DNA of 64,000 bases from contig JAAWCS010000015.1 in assembly GCA_022793375.1 (NCBI GenBank), positions 1 through 64,000 on the forward strand, in the 5' to 3' direction. The translations under genes were made by a program, and so were the position numbers. Position 1 is the stretch's first letter, and each line of letters opens with the position of its first letter. This document shows, piece by piece, positions 7,784 through 15,913 of the stretch. The notes beneath the pieces are model-generated. The model did no database searches and was not told the DNA's origin. It saw nothing but the letters and a program-made list of their open reading frames with translations. The stretch is from Lachnospiraceae bacterium (GTDB taxonomy: Bacteria; Bacillota; Clostridia; Lachnospirales; Lachnospiraceae).

Positions 7784-9313
7784 ATGGGTACTTATTTTAT
7801 TGGCATCGATTCCGGCACCTCCGGGATCAAAGCGGTGTTGTTTGACCTGGCCGGCAATGAAATTGCCAAGAAGGGCTATCCCCTTACCGGTATCTTTCCC
7901 ACGGAGGATCGCTACGAAGAAGATATGATCGAAATTTGGGACAAGGCAAAAGCCTGCATACGCGAGCTGACCGCCCAATATGCGGATTATCCGGTCGTCG
8001 GGCTCGGCATCACGGCCCAGGGCGACGGTCTGTGGCTGGTGGATGCTAAGGGCAATCCGGTGCGCAACGGCTGCTGCTTCTGCGACGGACGGGCCGGCGG
8101 CATCGTCGATCGATGGGTGGAGGACGGCGCCTGCGAAAAGCTGTTCGCTCTTTCCGGCACCCGTATTTTTTCGGGCAATCAGAACGGCATTGTGAAATGG
8201 ATGGATGAAAACGAACCGCAAAGCCTGCAAAAGGCCGCCTATTTTATGCATCTGAAAGACTATCTCTTCTATAAATTTACCGGGGCTTTCACCACCGACA
8301 CCACAGATCAGTCCCTTGTCTTTGTCAACCCGGTCACCAGGCAGTATGACCGGAGAATGTTTGAGGTCTGCGGCATCGACCAATATTTCGACAAATATCC
8401 GCCGCTGAAAACCCCCGAAGAAAACGCTCTGAAAATCCGCCCGGAACTGGCAAAAGAACTGGGGCTTAGCGCGGATGTGGTCATTACCTCCGGCCCGATG
8501 GATGTTGCCGCCTGCGCCCTTGGCAGCGGCGTTATTGAAAATGAGGAGTGCTGTTCGATCATCGGCACGGCCGCGCTCCATGAGATGGTGTTGGATAAGC
8601 CCTTGCAGGATTCAATCCAGGCCGGCATGACCGTCACCCATATGCCGCAGGACCGCTGGCTGCGCCTGATGGCTTCGCTGGCCGGCACGCCGAATCTGGA
8701 GTGGATGCTCAATACCATCGGCCGGCAGATCCGCATCGATGCCGAGGCGGCCGGGCGCAATGTGTATGATTATATGGAAGAAATGATTCAAAGCGTTCCC
8801 ATCGGTTCCAACGGCATTCTCTATCATCCTTACCTGCTGGCCGGCGGCGAACGGGCGCCCTTTACCGACTCCCGCGCCCGTGCCAGCTATACGGGCATCA
8901 GTGTACGCCATACGCTGGCGGATATCGCCCGCGCCACCTACGAGGGCGTGGCCTTTGCCATGCTCGACTGCTATCAGCATATGCCCCGGACTCCCAAAAA
9001 GATCACGGTCTGCGGCGGCGGCGCCAACAGCGCGGTTTGGTGCCAGATGTTTGCCGATGCCCTGGGCAGCGAAATCGTCACCGTAAAGGGCGAGGAGCTA
9101 GGCGCCAAAGGCGTGATGCTCAACAATGCTGTCGTACAAGGTTTTTATCCCAGCTATCAGGAGGCTGTGAAAGCATGCGTGGAAACCGACAAGGTATATC
9201 AGCCTGACATGGAAAACCATGCCCAGTACATGCGCTACTACGAATTGTTCAAGCTTACATACGAGCAACAGTTTAAGACATGGAAGCTTCGCGGCCAGCT
9301 GATCCGCGAGTAG
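7784..9313 (+). CDS. FGGY-family carbohydrate kinase
   Basis: 510 residues, the normal FGGY length. The N-terminal phosphate-binding motif is GIDSGTSGIKAVLFD; the C-terminal domain has GGERAPFTDSRARASYTG and the ATP-binding CGGGANSAVWCQMFAD. FGGY kinases phosphorylate pentuloses, polyols or related sugars with ATP in the cytoplasm. The sequence resembles the xylulose/L-xylulose/erythritol kinase side of the family, but I cannot name the substrate. I chose ATG at 7784, which follows GAGGAGG, rather than the ORF start 16 codons upstream. Divergence from the sugar ABC operon suggests one pathway. Confidence 0.9.
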   Translation: MGTYFIGIDSGTSGIKAVLFDLAGNEIAKKGYPLTGIFPTEDRYEEDMIEIWDKAKACIRELTAQYADYPVVGLGITAQGDGLWLVDAKGNPVRNGCCFCDGRAGGIVDRWVEDGACEKLFALSGTRIFSGNQNGIVKWMDENEPQSLQKAAYFMHLKDYLFYKFTGAFTTDTTDQSLVFVNPVTRQYDRRMFEVCGIDQYFDKYPPLKTPEENALKIRPELAKELGLSADVVITSGPMDVAACALGSGVIENEECCSIIGTAALHEMVLDKPLQDSIQAGMTVTHMPQDRWLRLMASLAGTPNLEWMLNTIGRQIRIDAEAAGRNVYDYMEEMIQSVPIGSNGILYHPYLLAGGERAPFTDSRARASYTGISVRHTLADIARATYEGVAFAMLDCYQHMPRTPKKITVCGGGANSAVWCQMFADALGSEIVTVKGEELGAKGVMLNNAVVQGFYPSYQEAVKACVETDKVYQPDMENHAQYMRYYELFKLTYEQQFKTWKLRGQLIRE

Positions 9314-9324
9314 AGATAATAACA

Positions 9325-9357
9325 GGCTGCCGGACAATTCCCGGCAGCCTCTTTTTT
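9325..9357 (+). terminator. Terminator of the FGGY kinase gene
   Basis: A perfect 9-bp stem GGCTGCCGG/CCGGCAGCC with a 7-nt loop is followed by CTTTTTT, 12 bp after the kinase stop. Confidence 0.92.
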
Positions 9358-9364
9358 GAATCGC

Positions 9365-9538
9365 TTACTGGCCCTCACTAATCAATGGCGGCTTTTGATA
9401 TAGCTTCCGCTCGATCTGCCGCCGCTCAATCGCAATTTGCTTTAGCGCAGCCTCATCTTTTGTAACCGCCTCAATTCGCTCCAAAATCGAAAGCTGGTCG
9501 AACAGATTGCAGTTGATTTCTTTTTCGTATGTCGGCAT
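9365..9538 (-). CDS. Small hypothetical protein, 57 residues
   Basis: Too short for the ORF track. The frame starts with MPTYEKEINC behind a good GGAGGTG site spaced 6 nt from the ATG and ends EGQ then TAA. The product is charged and predicted mostly helical (RIEAVTKDEAALKQ, RRQIERKLYQ), with one cysteine and no membrane segment. The strong ribosome binding site and an uninterrupted frame support a real gene. I do not recognise the family. It faces the kinase terminator and lies downstream of another small gene on the same strand. Confidence 0.6.
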   Translation of the reverse strand: MPTYEKEINCNLFDQLSILERIEAVTKDEAALKQIAIERRQIERKLYQKPPLISEGQ

Positions 9539-9688
9539 AACGTTTCACCTCCATTTTTCGTCAGAATCGCCTTCTTGTTATAGCTATTTTACCAAATGGA
9601 AAGCAAAAAATCCATATGCATTTATAATCCTGCTGTATTATTCCCAAAAAGTAAACACATTTTACAAGCTGGCAGAAGGACATTCTCT

Positions 9689-10015
9689 TTATTTCGATGA
9701 AACCGCTCCCGCCCGTTCCTTATCCAGCCTCACATTGCGGAAATACAACGCCATATCGATCGAAATCTCCACAATATTCAGCACGTAGAAGAACCAGCCA
9801 AGATAAAACAGCCAATCCAGGGAATTGCCGGCCGCATTCGCCGCATTCCACAAGATAAACTTGCGGGCAATCCCGAAGATATAGCCGATCCAGATGAAGA
9901 ATTCAAAGAACAGGCTCTTTCCCTGGGCTGTCCGCGAAATCCACGATTTGCGGATCGAGATCGGCCAGGAAAGGCCAAAGCAGAGTATCATCAGCGCTTC
10001 TAATAAGTCAGTCAT
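9689..10015 (-). CDS. Small membrane protein of unknown function
   Basis: 108 residues with three hydrophobic segments (around ALMILCFGLSW, FFIWIGYIFGI and LDWLFYLGWFFYVL) and a charged C-terminus ending ERAGAVSSK. Aromatic-rich helices suggest an integral membrane protein. AAGGAAGAG precedes the ATG. No family is recognised. It is transcribed in the same direction as the fumarase genes 105 bp upstream and could be read from that transcript. Confidence 0.65.
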   Translation of the reverse strand: MTDLLEALMILCFGLSWPISIRKSWISRTAQGKSLFFEFFIWIGYIFGIARKFILWNAANAAGNSLDWLFYLGWFFYVLNIVEISIDMALYFRNVRLDKERAGAVSSK

Positions 10016-10119
10016 TTCTCACTCTTCCTTTTCTACCATTTCTTTTTTCGCAGAGGGCATTGCCGTGCGGCGCCGCTTTTCTGCCATGGCGCACGGATTT
10101 TGTTTCGTCGTTTGCCCGC

Positions 10120-10677
10120 TTACTTTCGATGCGTAAGGTACGCCGCCCGCCCTTCTTCGTAGAGGTTGCGGCCTTCGCTGTCAATGATGACCACCAGCGG
10201 CATCTCCTCGACGTAGAGTTTTCTGAGCGCCTCCGCGCCTAAATCTTCATAGGCGATCAGTTCGGCCTTTTTAATGCACTTGGCAAGCAGCGCGCCGGCG
10301 CCGCCGATGGCGCCGAAATAGACGCCGCTGTATTTCTTCATGGCCTCCACGACCTCCGGCAGACGCGCGCCCTTGCCGATCATGCCGCGCGCGCCGACCG
10401 ACATCATCGTCGGGGCATAGGCGTCCATGCGGCCGCTGGTCGTAGGCCCGGCCGAGCCGATGACCTGGCCGGGTTTGGCCGGCGTAGGACCGACATAATA
10501 GATCGTGGCATCCGCAGGGTCAAAGGGGAGCTCCTCCCCTCGGGCCAGTGCTTCGCACATCCTCTTATGCCCGGCATCGCGGGACGTATAAATCGTACCG
10601 GTCAAGTATACCGTATCGCCGGCGTGCAGCGTCTTTGCCAGCTTTTCCGTCAGCGGCAGCGTAATATGCTTCTCCAT
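10120..10677 (-). CDS. Fe-S class I fumarate hydratase, beta (C-terminal) subunit
   Basis: 185 residues matching the C-terminal domain of class I fumarase/L(+)-tartrate dehydratase, with the conserved VGPTPAKPGQVIGSAGPTTSGRMDAY segment and GARGMIGKG. With the alpha subunit it interconverts malate and fumarate. Its ATG immediately follows the alpha-subunit stop (TGAATG) and its ribosome binding site lies inside that gene, so the pair is translationally coupled. It closes the 12-gene operon; I see no strong terminator in the 100 bp beyond it. Confidence 0.93.
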   Translation of the reverse strand: MEKHITLPLTEKLAKTLHAGDTVYLTGTIYTSRDAGHKRMCEALARGEELPFDPADATIYYVGPTPAKPGQVIGSAGPTTSGRMDAYAPTMMSVGARGMIGKGARLPEVVEAMKKYSGVYFGAIGGAGALLAKCIKKAELIAYEDLGAEALRKLYVEEMPLVVIIDSEGRNLYEEGRAAYLTHRK

Positions 10678-11520
10678 TCAGATCACCTCCGTTTTATGAC
10701 GGGTCACATGGCAGTTGATATTGACGGCGCAGGGCATACCCGCAATGTGGGTCGGCATTGTCTCGATGTTTAAGCCAATGGCCGTCGTGCGGCCGCCGAA
10801 GCCCTGGGGGCCGATCCCCAGCGCGTTGACTTTTTCCAGCATTTCCTTTTCCAGATCCGCGTAATAGGGATCCGGATTCTCGGAATCGATCGGCCGCATC
10901 AGCGCCTTTTTCGCCAGCAGAGCCGCCTTGTCAAAGGTGCCGCCGATGCCGACGCCCACCACCATCGGCGGGCAGGGGTTGGGGCCGGCCGTCTCCACGA
11001 CCTCGAGGATGAAATCCTTGATGCCCTGCAGACCGGCCGAGGGCTTGAACATACGGATCATGCTCATATTTTCGCTGCCAAAGCCCTTGGGACCGACGGT
11101 GATCTTGATTTCTTCCCCGGCTGTGATCTCCGTATAGATCATGGCCGGCGTATTATCGCCGGTGTTGCCGCGGCGGATCGGGTCTTTTACGACCGATTTG
11201 CGCAGATATCCTTCTGCGTAGCCCTGGCGCACGCCCTCGTTGACCGCGTCTGAAAGCAGGCCGCCGGTGATATGTACGTCCTGGCCGATTTCCAGAAATA
11301 CGCAGGCCATGCCCGTATCCTGGCAGATCGGGACGTTTTCGCGGTCGGCGATCTCAAAGTTTTCAATGATATTGTCGAGGACGCCTTTGGCGATCTCGCC
11401 GTCCTCGCAGGCCCGGCAGCTGCGGATTGCGCACTTTACGTCCTCCGGCAGATGCTCGTTGGCTTCCATACACAGCCGTTTTACCACCTCGGTGATACGG
11501 CTCGCTTCTATTTCACGCAT
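10678..11520 (-). CDS. Fe-S class I fumarate hydratase, alpha (N-terminal) subunit
   Basis: 280 residues, typical of the two-subunit FumA-N/TtdA type. Cluster-related cysteines appear in CQDTGMACVF and GPNPCPPMVVG, followed by GIGGTFDKAALLAKKA. The enzyme carries an oxygen-sensitive 4Fe-4S cluster and hydrates fumarate to malate or the reverse. I prefer ATG at 11520, spaced 6 nt from GAGGTG, over the GTG at 11529. The order after the fumarate reductase genes places fumarase between malate dehydrogenase and fumarate reduction in one transcript. A tartrate dehydratase role is possible from sequence alone but unlikely in this context. Confidence 0.93.
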   Translation of the reverse strand: MREIEASRITEVVKRLCMEANEHLPEDVKCAIRSCRACEDGEIAKGVLDNIIENFEIADRENVPICQDTGMACVFLEIGQDVHITGGLLSDAVNEGVRQGYAEGYLRKSVVKDPIRRGNTGDNTPAMIYTEITAGEEIKITVGPKGFGSENMSMIRMFKPSAGLQGIKDFILEVVETAGPNPCPPMVVGVGIGGTFDKAALLAKKALMRPIDSENPDPYYADLEKEMLEKVNALGIGPQGFGGRTTAIGLNIETMPTHIAGMPCAVNINCHVTRHKTEVI

Positions 11521-11550
11521 TTTGGTCACCTCATCTATTTTCTGATTCCC

Positions 11551-11583
11551 GGATGCCTGGCAGATACGAAAGCCCAGGCACCC
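11551..11583 (-). other. Intercistronic hairpin between fumarate reductase and fumarase genes
   Basis: A 10-bp stem (minus strand GGGTGCCTGG / CCAGGCATCC, one G-T pair) with a 13-nt loop lies in the only sizeable gap (94 bp) inside the operon. There is no T-run, so processing or mRNA stability is more likely than termination. Confidence 0.45.
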
Positions 11584-11614
11584 TTCACACCCGTCTTGTT
11601 TTCAGCCGCCGGTC

Positions 11615-13216
11615 TCAGCGCTCATGCCTGGCATATTTCGGCAAAAGCAGCGGGGAGACATCGTCCGAAGCGACGCCGGCCGCGTCAAGCTCTTTCGCAT
11701 AGGCTTTTACGTGGTCTAAGTTGGCCGTGCCAAGCGTCGTCTCCTTGGCCCTGGCTGCCGCCGCTTTCCCGGCGTTGCGGCCAAACACGATGATATCTAG
11801 CAGCGAGTTGCCCATCAGGCGGTTGCGCCCGTGGATACCGCCGACGGCTTCGCCGGCCACCAGCAGGTTGGGGATCGCTTTGGTGAAGCCGTCGCCGCCG
11901 ATTTCCAGGCCGCCGTTTTGGTAGTGCAGCGTCGGATAGACGAGAATCGGCTGTTTTCTCATGTCAATGCCGTAATTCATGTACATCCGCTGCATCGCGG
12001 GAATCCGCTTTTCAATCGTTCCCTCGCCGCCCAGCAGTTCGATCATCGGCGTATCCAGCCAGACGCCGCTTCCCAGGGGCGTATCCACGCCTTTTTGGCG
12101 GTCGCTGCACTCGCGGATGATCGAAGCCGCTGCTACGTCGCGCGTCTCCAGCGGATGCATAAAGGCTTCGCCCTCCGCATTTACGAGCATTGCTCCCAGG
12201 GAACGTACCTTTTCCGTTACCAGCGCACCGAAGATCTGCGCGGGATAGGCTACGCCGGTCGGATGATACTGGATCGTATCCTGGTACAAAAGAGGCGCGC
12301 CGGCGCGGTAGCCAAGGATCAGGCCGTCGGCCGTGGCTCCGTAGTGGTTGGAGGTCGGGAATCCCTGATAGTGCAGACGTCCGGCGCCGCCGGTAGCAAT
12401 GACCACGGTCTTGGCGCGGGCCACCAGGTAATCGTCGGTCTCCAGGTTTAAAAGGACGGCCCCGGCCACCTGGCCCTTTTCGTCCTTTAACAGTTCGACG
12501 GCACAGGTAAATTCGGCCACCGGGATTTTACGGTTTAAGACCTCGTCGCGCAGGGTGCGCATGATCTCGGCCCCGGAGTAATCCTTGCAGGCGTGCATCC
12601 GCTTGCGGGAGGTGCCGCCGCCGTGGGTCGTAATCATCGTCCCTTCGGCATCTTTGTCAAACATCACGCCCAGACGGTTTAACCAATGAATGGCGTCGGG
12701 CGCTTCCATGACCAGACGGCGCAGAAGCTCCGGACGGGCCGCAAAATGGCCGCCGCCAAAGGCGTCCAGATAGTGCTGGACCGGCGAATCGTTTTCTTTA
12801 TCCGCGGCCTGAATGCCGCCTTCGGCCATCATCGTATTAGCGTCGCCGATGCGCAGTTTGGTGGCGATCATTACGTTCGCCCCGGCTTCGTGGGCCTCGA
12901 TGGCCGCCGAAGCGCCCGCGCCGCCGCCGCCGATTACCAGCACGTCAACGTCGTAGTCGATCTTGTTTAAATCCACCTGCGTATGCAGCAGGCGGCTGTT
13001 GGAATGCAGCAGATGCGTAAGCTCCGCCGGCGCTTTCTGCCCTTTGTTGGGGCCGATCTTGATTTCGGCAAAGCCGTCCGCCCGGTAATCGGGGTGATAG
13101 GCTTTTAAGAGGGCGTCTTTTTCGTCGGCCGTCATGCGGCGGGGTTCCATTCCCATGCGCTCGGGCCGCGTCGCTTCCACCTTCTTGATTGATTCCAGCA
13201 TTTCCGGTGTAAACAT
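11615..13216 (-). CDS. Soluble fumarate reductase flavoprotein subunit (FrdA/TfrA-like)
   Basis: 533 residues. An FAD-binding VIGGGGAGASAAIEAH motif lies near residue 95, after an unusual ~85-residue N-terminal extension. Active-site segments of the fumarate reductase/succinate dehydrogenase/L-aspartate oxidase family are present: HGGGTSRKRMHA, TIQYHPTG, LETRDVAAASI and GIHGRNRLMGNSLLD. The position that is the FAD-linking histidine in membrane SdhA/FrdA reads ANTMMAEGG, so the flavin is predicted to be non-covalent. No membrane anchor gene is nearby, so the enzyme should be cytoplasmic, like methanogen thiol:fumarate reductase subunit A. AAGGAGGGACAGCC precedes the ATG. It should reduce fumarate to succinate with electrons from the adjacent iron-sulfur subunit. 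Confidence 0.85.
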   Translation of the reverse strand: MFTPEMLESIKKVEATRPERMGMEPRRMTADEKDALLKAYHPDYRADGFAEIKIGPNKGQKAPAELTHLLHSNSRLLHTQVDLNKIDYDVDVLVIGGGGAGASAAIEAHEAGANVMIATKLRIGDANTMMAEGGIQAADKENDSPVQHYLDAFGGGHFAARPELLRRLVMEAPDAIHWLNRLGVMFDKDAEGTMITTHGGGTSRKRMHACKDYSGAEIMRTLRDEVLNRKIPVAEFTCAVELLKDEKGQVAGAVLLNLETDDYLVARAKTVVIATGGAGRLHYQGFPTSNHYGATADGLILGYRAGAPLLYQDTIQYHPTGVAYPAQIFGALVTEKVRSLGAMLVNAEGEAFMHPLETRDVAAASIIRECSDRQKGVDTPLGSGVWLDTPMIELLGGEGTIEKRIPAMQRMYMNYGIDMRKQPILVYPTLHYQNGGLEIGGDGFTKAIPNLLVAGEAVGGIHGRNRLMGNSLLDIIVFGRNAGKAAAARAKETTLGTANLDHVKAYAKELDAAGVASDDVSPLLLPKYARHER

Positions 13217-13228
13217 GGCTGTCCCTCC

Positions 13229-13903
13229 TTATTTCTCGATCTCTCTGGTGTTGTACAGTTCCTGCATCTCGGTGATGGGCTTCTGCATGATCTGCTCGAT
13301 CAGGCTGTCATACGCCCCCTCATGGATTTCCTCCACGCGCTTGTTCAGATGCGCGCTCTCAGGCGCAATGTATTTGCCGGTTAAGCGGCGGGCCAGCACG
13401 CCGACCATCGGATGTGAAATCCCGGCCGGGCAGCGCACCGAGCAGCAGCCGCAGCCGATGCAGTCGAAGGATTCCTCGGCGCATTTTTCAAACTCGCCGC
13501 GCTGGGCGTAGGCGATGTACTGCATCACGTTCAGATTTTGGGTACAGGCGTTGGTACAGGCGTTGCAGCCGATGCAGCTGTAGATTTCCGGGTACAGTTC
13601 CATCATCACGCGCTGGTCGGCCTTCAAATCCTCGATTTCGTAGGTCCGCTTGTCGGTCGGGAAATAGGGGATGCTGGCTACATACATGCCTTCTTCGACC
13701 TGGGTCTGGCAGGCTAAGCAGGTCTTTAATTCGTTCTTTCCTTTGATCCGGTAAACCGTGGCGCAGGCGCCGCAGAAGCCGTGGCGGCAGCCGCAGCCGC
13801 GCTTGAGCGTATAGCCGGCGTATTCCATGGCCGTCATAATGGTCAAGTCGGCCGGGACGCTGTATTTTTTACCGAAAAAATATACGTTTACCATATTTTC
13901 CAT
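13229..13903 (-). CDS. Fumarate reductase iron-sulfur subunit (TfrB N-terminal-like)
   Basis: 224 residues. The N-terminal ferredoxin domain has a plant-type 2Fe-2S set in GCGCRHGFCGAC plus TCLAC; the second half has two clustered cysteine sets, CIGCNACTNAC and CIGCGCCSVRCPAG, for 4Fe-4S centres. This is the SdhB/FrdB-like layout. Methanogen TfrB carries an additional C-terminal pair of CCG domains; these are absent here, while a separate CCG protein (HdrB) is encoded earlier in the operon. The gene ends 12 bp before the flavoprotein start. It should wire electrons from an Hdr/Flx module, or another donor, to the fumarate site. Confidence 0.82.
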   Translation of the reverse strand: MENMVNVYFFGKKYSVPADLTIMTAMEYAGYTLKRGCGCRHGFCGACATVYRIKGKNELKTCLACQTQVEEGMYVASIPYFPTDKRTYEIEDLKADQRVMMELYPEIYSCIGCNACTNACTQNLNVMQYIAYAQRGEFEKCAEESFDCIGCGCCSVRCPAGISHPMVGVLARRLTGKYIAPESAHLNKRVEEIHEGAYDSLIEQIMQKPITEMQELYNTREIEK

Positions 13904-13977
13904 CTGGATATCTCCTCATTTATAGTGTCCTTAACGCCAATGGCCGCCCGCGCTTTACGCCCTTGCGGCCCGGGCGT

Positions 13978-14832
13978 CTAATACTCGTCAGGCAGTTCGT
14001 CGATCTCGTCGCAGCGGAATACCGGGCCGTCCTTGCAGACGTATTTGGAGCCGATGTTGCAGCGGCCGCACTTGCCGATCCCGCACTTCATGCGCAGTTC
14101 CAGGGTCGTGTAGACCTGCTCCTTGGAAAAGCCCATCTCCTGCAGGCCGGCAAGCACGAATTTAATCATAATCGGCGGGCCGCAGATCAGAGCCGTCTTG
14201 TCGGTGGCAAAGCCCAGTTCCTTTAAATATGCGGGGACAAAACCGACGTGGCCGTCCCAGCCCTCCTGCTCGCGGTCGATCGTCAGATAGACGTTTACGC
14301 CCTCTGTTTTCATCCAGACTTCCTGAATCTCTTTCAGCTGTACCAGGTCGTCGGCCGAGCGGGAACCGTAGAGGATGTCGACCGTGCCGTAGTCCGCCCG
14401 GTTGTCAAGCACGTAGTTGATTACCGAGCGCAGGGGCGCAAGCCCGATGCCGCCGGCAATGAACAGCAAATTCTGCCCCTTTAAACGGTCCTCCACCGGA
14501 AAATGGTTGCCGTAAGGGCCGCGCACCGTAATCGAATCGCCCACCTGCAGGCTGTGCAGATATTCGGTCAGCATCCCACAGCGTTTGATGCTGAATTCCT
14601 GATATTTCAGGTTGGTCGGCGAGGAGGTGATGGAAAACATGCCCTCGCTGACCCCGGGCGCGCAGAGCATTGCGCACTGGCCGGGCATATGCTCAAAGAG
14701 CTTGCCGCCCTCCGGCGCATTGACGCGGAAGGTCTTGACATCGGGGGTTTCCTCACGGATGTCGGTGATCACGCCGACTTTCGGAATCAGCGTATCCAGT
14801 TGATAATTGGTATGGCATGTGCATTCGGACAT
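13978..14832 (-). CDS. flxA: FAD/NAD(P)H-binding electron-input subunit (FlxA/AsrB/sulfhydrogenase-gamma-like)
   Basis: 284 residues with a ferredoxin-NADP reductase fold: FAD segment FSITSSPTNLKYQEFSIKR, NAD(P) segment FIAGGIGLAPLRSVI and CGPPIMIKFV. A C-terminal 2Fe-2S site is CGIGKCGRCNIGSKYVC. This is the architecture of FlxA, AsrB and hydrogenase gamma subunits, which exchange electrons with NAD(P)H. Its ATG overlaps the stop of the preceding gene (TGATG). In an operon with MvhD-like and HdrABC genes it is best read as the NADH port of a FlxABCD-HdrABC-type complex. Confidence 0.85.
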   Translation of the reverse strand: MSECTCHTNYQLDTLIPKVGVITDIREETPDVKTFRVNAPEGGKLFEHMPGQCAMLCAPGVSEGMFSITSSPTNLKYQEFSIKRCGMLTEYLHSLQVGDSITVRGPYGNHFPVEDRLKGQNLLFIAGGIGLAPLRSVINYVLDNRADYGTVDILYGSRSADDLVQLKEIQEVWMKTEGVNVYLTIDREQEGWDGHVGFVPAYLKELGFATDKTALICGPPIMIKFVLAGLQEMGFSKEQVYTTLELRMKCGIGKCGRCNIGSKYVCKDGPVFRCDEIDELPDEY

Positions 14833-15908
14833 CAGTTTTCACCTCCCCTTACGGCCTCTGCCTTGGCGGCAAAGGCTTTGATGACTTTGACGATATTTAA
14901 GGACGACGGGCATTTGTCCACGCAGCGGCCGCAGCCCACGCAGGAATACATGCCGTCGTTGTTGGCCGGGAAATACACCAGCTTATGCATAAAGCGCTGG
15001 CGGAACCGCTGCATCTGGCTGGTACGGTTGTTGGCCGCCGCCATCATCGTAAAATCGGAATACATGCAGGAATCCCAGCAACGATAGCGCTGAACCCCGT
15101 GGCCGGTGTCATAGTCTTTGATATCATAGCACTGGCAGGTCGGGCACACAAAGGTGCAGGTGCCGCAGGCCAGGCACGGCTTGTAGAGTTCTTCCCATAA
15201 GGCATCGCCAAATTTTTCGTCCGTGGCGTCGCCGTCCCAGCCGTCTAAAGACAGTTGGCTGTAGGGAAGGCGTTCGACGATCCGGCGGGTAACGGCTTTC
15301 TCGGACTCTACCTGCGTCTCGTCTGCTTCGGATGTCCGCGCAAACGGCCCTTTTTGTTTCAGCTGCCCGGTTAAGGCTTCCCCTTTTTCGGTCAGCGGCT
15401 TCCAGTACAGGAAATCGTCGGTCAGCCAGGCGGCCACGTCGGCGGCCGGCTCGGTGCAGTCGGTTCCGAACACGCTGCAAAAACAGCTGGTTTCCGGTTC
15501 TTTGCAGCCTATGGCGACGATCGTGCCGTGCTCCCTGCGGGCAGCGTAAAAGGTATCTATGGGTTCCGAAAGGAATACTTTGTCAAGGACTTTAAGCCCC
15601 TGCACGTCGCAGGCCCGCATACCGAATACCACAAAGTCCTGCGCTTTGAGGGCCTCCGGCTCAATGGTCAGCTTCCGGCCGTCCTTTTTACAGGTATAGA
15701 GCGTTTCGCTCTGCGGGAAAAATACGTCTTTGGGCGACTTGACGGTTTTTAAAGCCGCCAGGCCGAAAAGCAGGTCCTCCTCGCTAAAGCCCTCGTCCCA
15801 GGCGGCAAAGTTTACCTGGCCGCTTTTTCGCACCGGCAGGTACAATTCCCGCTCCGCCGCCAGCGCACGGTACAGCGCGGGCAGGTTTTCTCTGGCAATC
15901 TTATACAT
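14832..15908 (-). CDS. 4Fe-4S dicluster protein, FlxB/AsrA-like
   Basis: 358 residues. The N-terminal ~230 residues resemble the AsrA/hydrogenase-beta fold (DFVVFGMRACDVQGLKVLD, IAIGCKEPETSCFCSVFG); the C-terminal part has two ferredoxin-type motifs, CLACGTCTFVCPTC and CVGCGRCVDKCP. AsrA-like subunits pass electrons between an NAD(P)H-flavin subunit and a catalytic unit. The gene sits immediately before the FlxA-like flavoprotein, the same pairing as in anaerobic sulfite reductase and Flx operons; no sulfite reductase catalytic subunit is present here. The Flx letter is assigned by analogy. Confidence 0.8.
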   Translation of the reverse strand: MYKIARENLPALYRALAAERELYLPVRKSGQVNFAAWDEGFSEEDLLFGLAALKTVKSPKDVFFPQSETLYTCKKDGRKLTIEPEALKAQDFVVFGMRACDVQGLKVLDKVFLSEPIDTFYAARREHGTIVAIGCKEPETSCFCSVFGTDCTEPAADVAAWLTDDFLYWKPLTEKGEALTGQLKQKGPFARTSEADETQVESEKAVTRRIVERLPYSQLSLDGWDGDATDEKFGDALWEELYKPCLACGTCTFVCPTCQCYDIKDYDTGHGVQRYRCWDSCMYSDFTMMAAANNRTSQMQRFRQRFMHKLVYFPANNDGMYSCVGCGRCVDKCPSSLNIVKVIKAFAAKAEAVRGGEN

Positions 15909-15913
15909 ATGCG

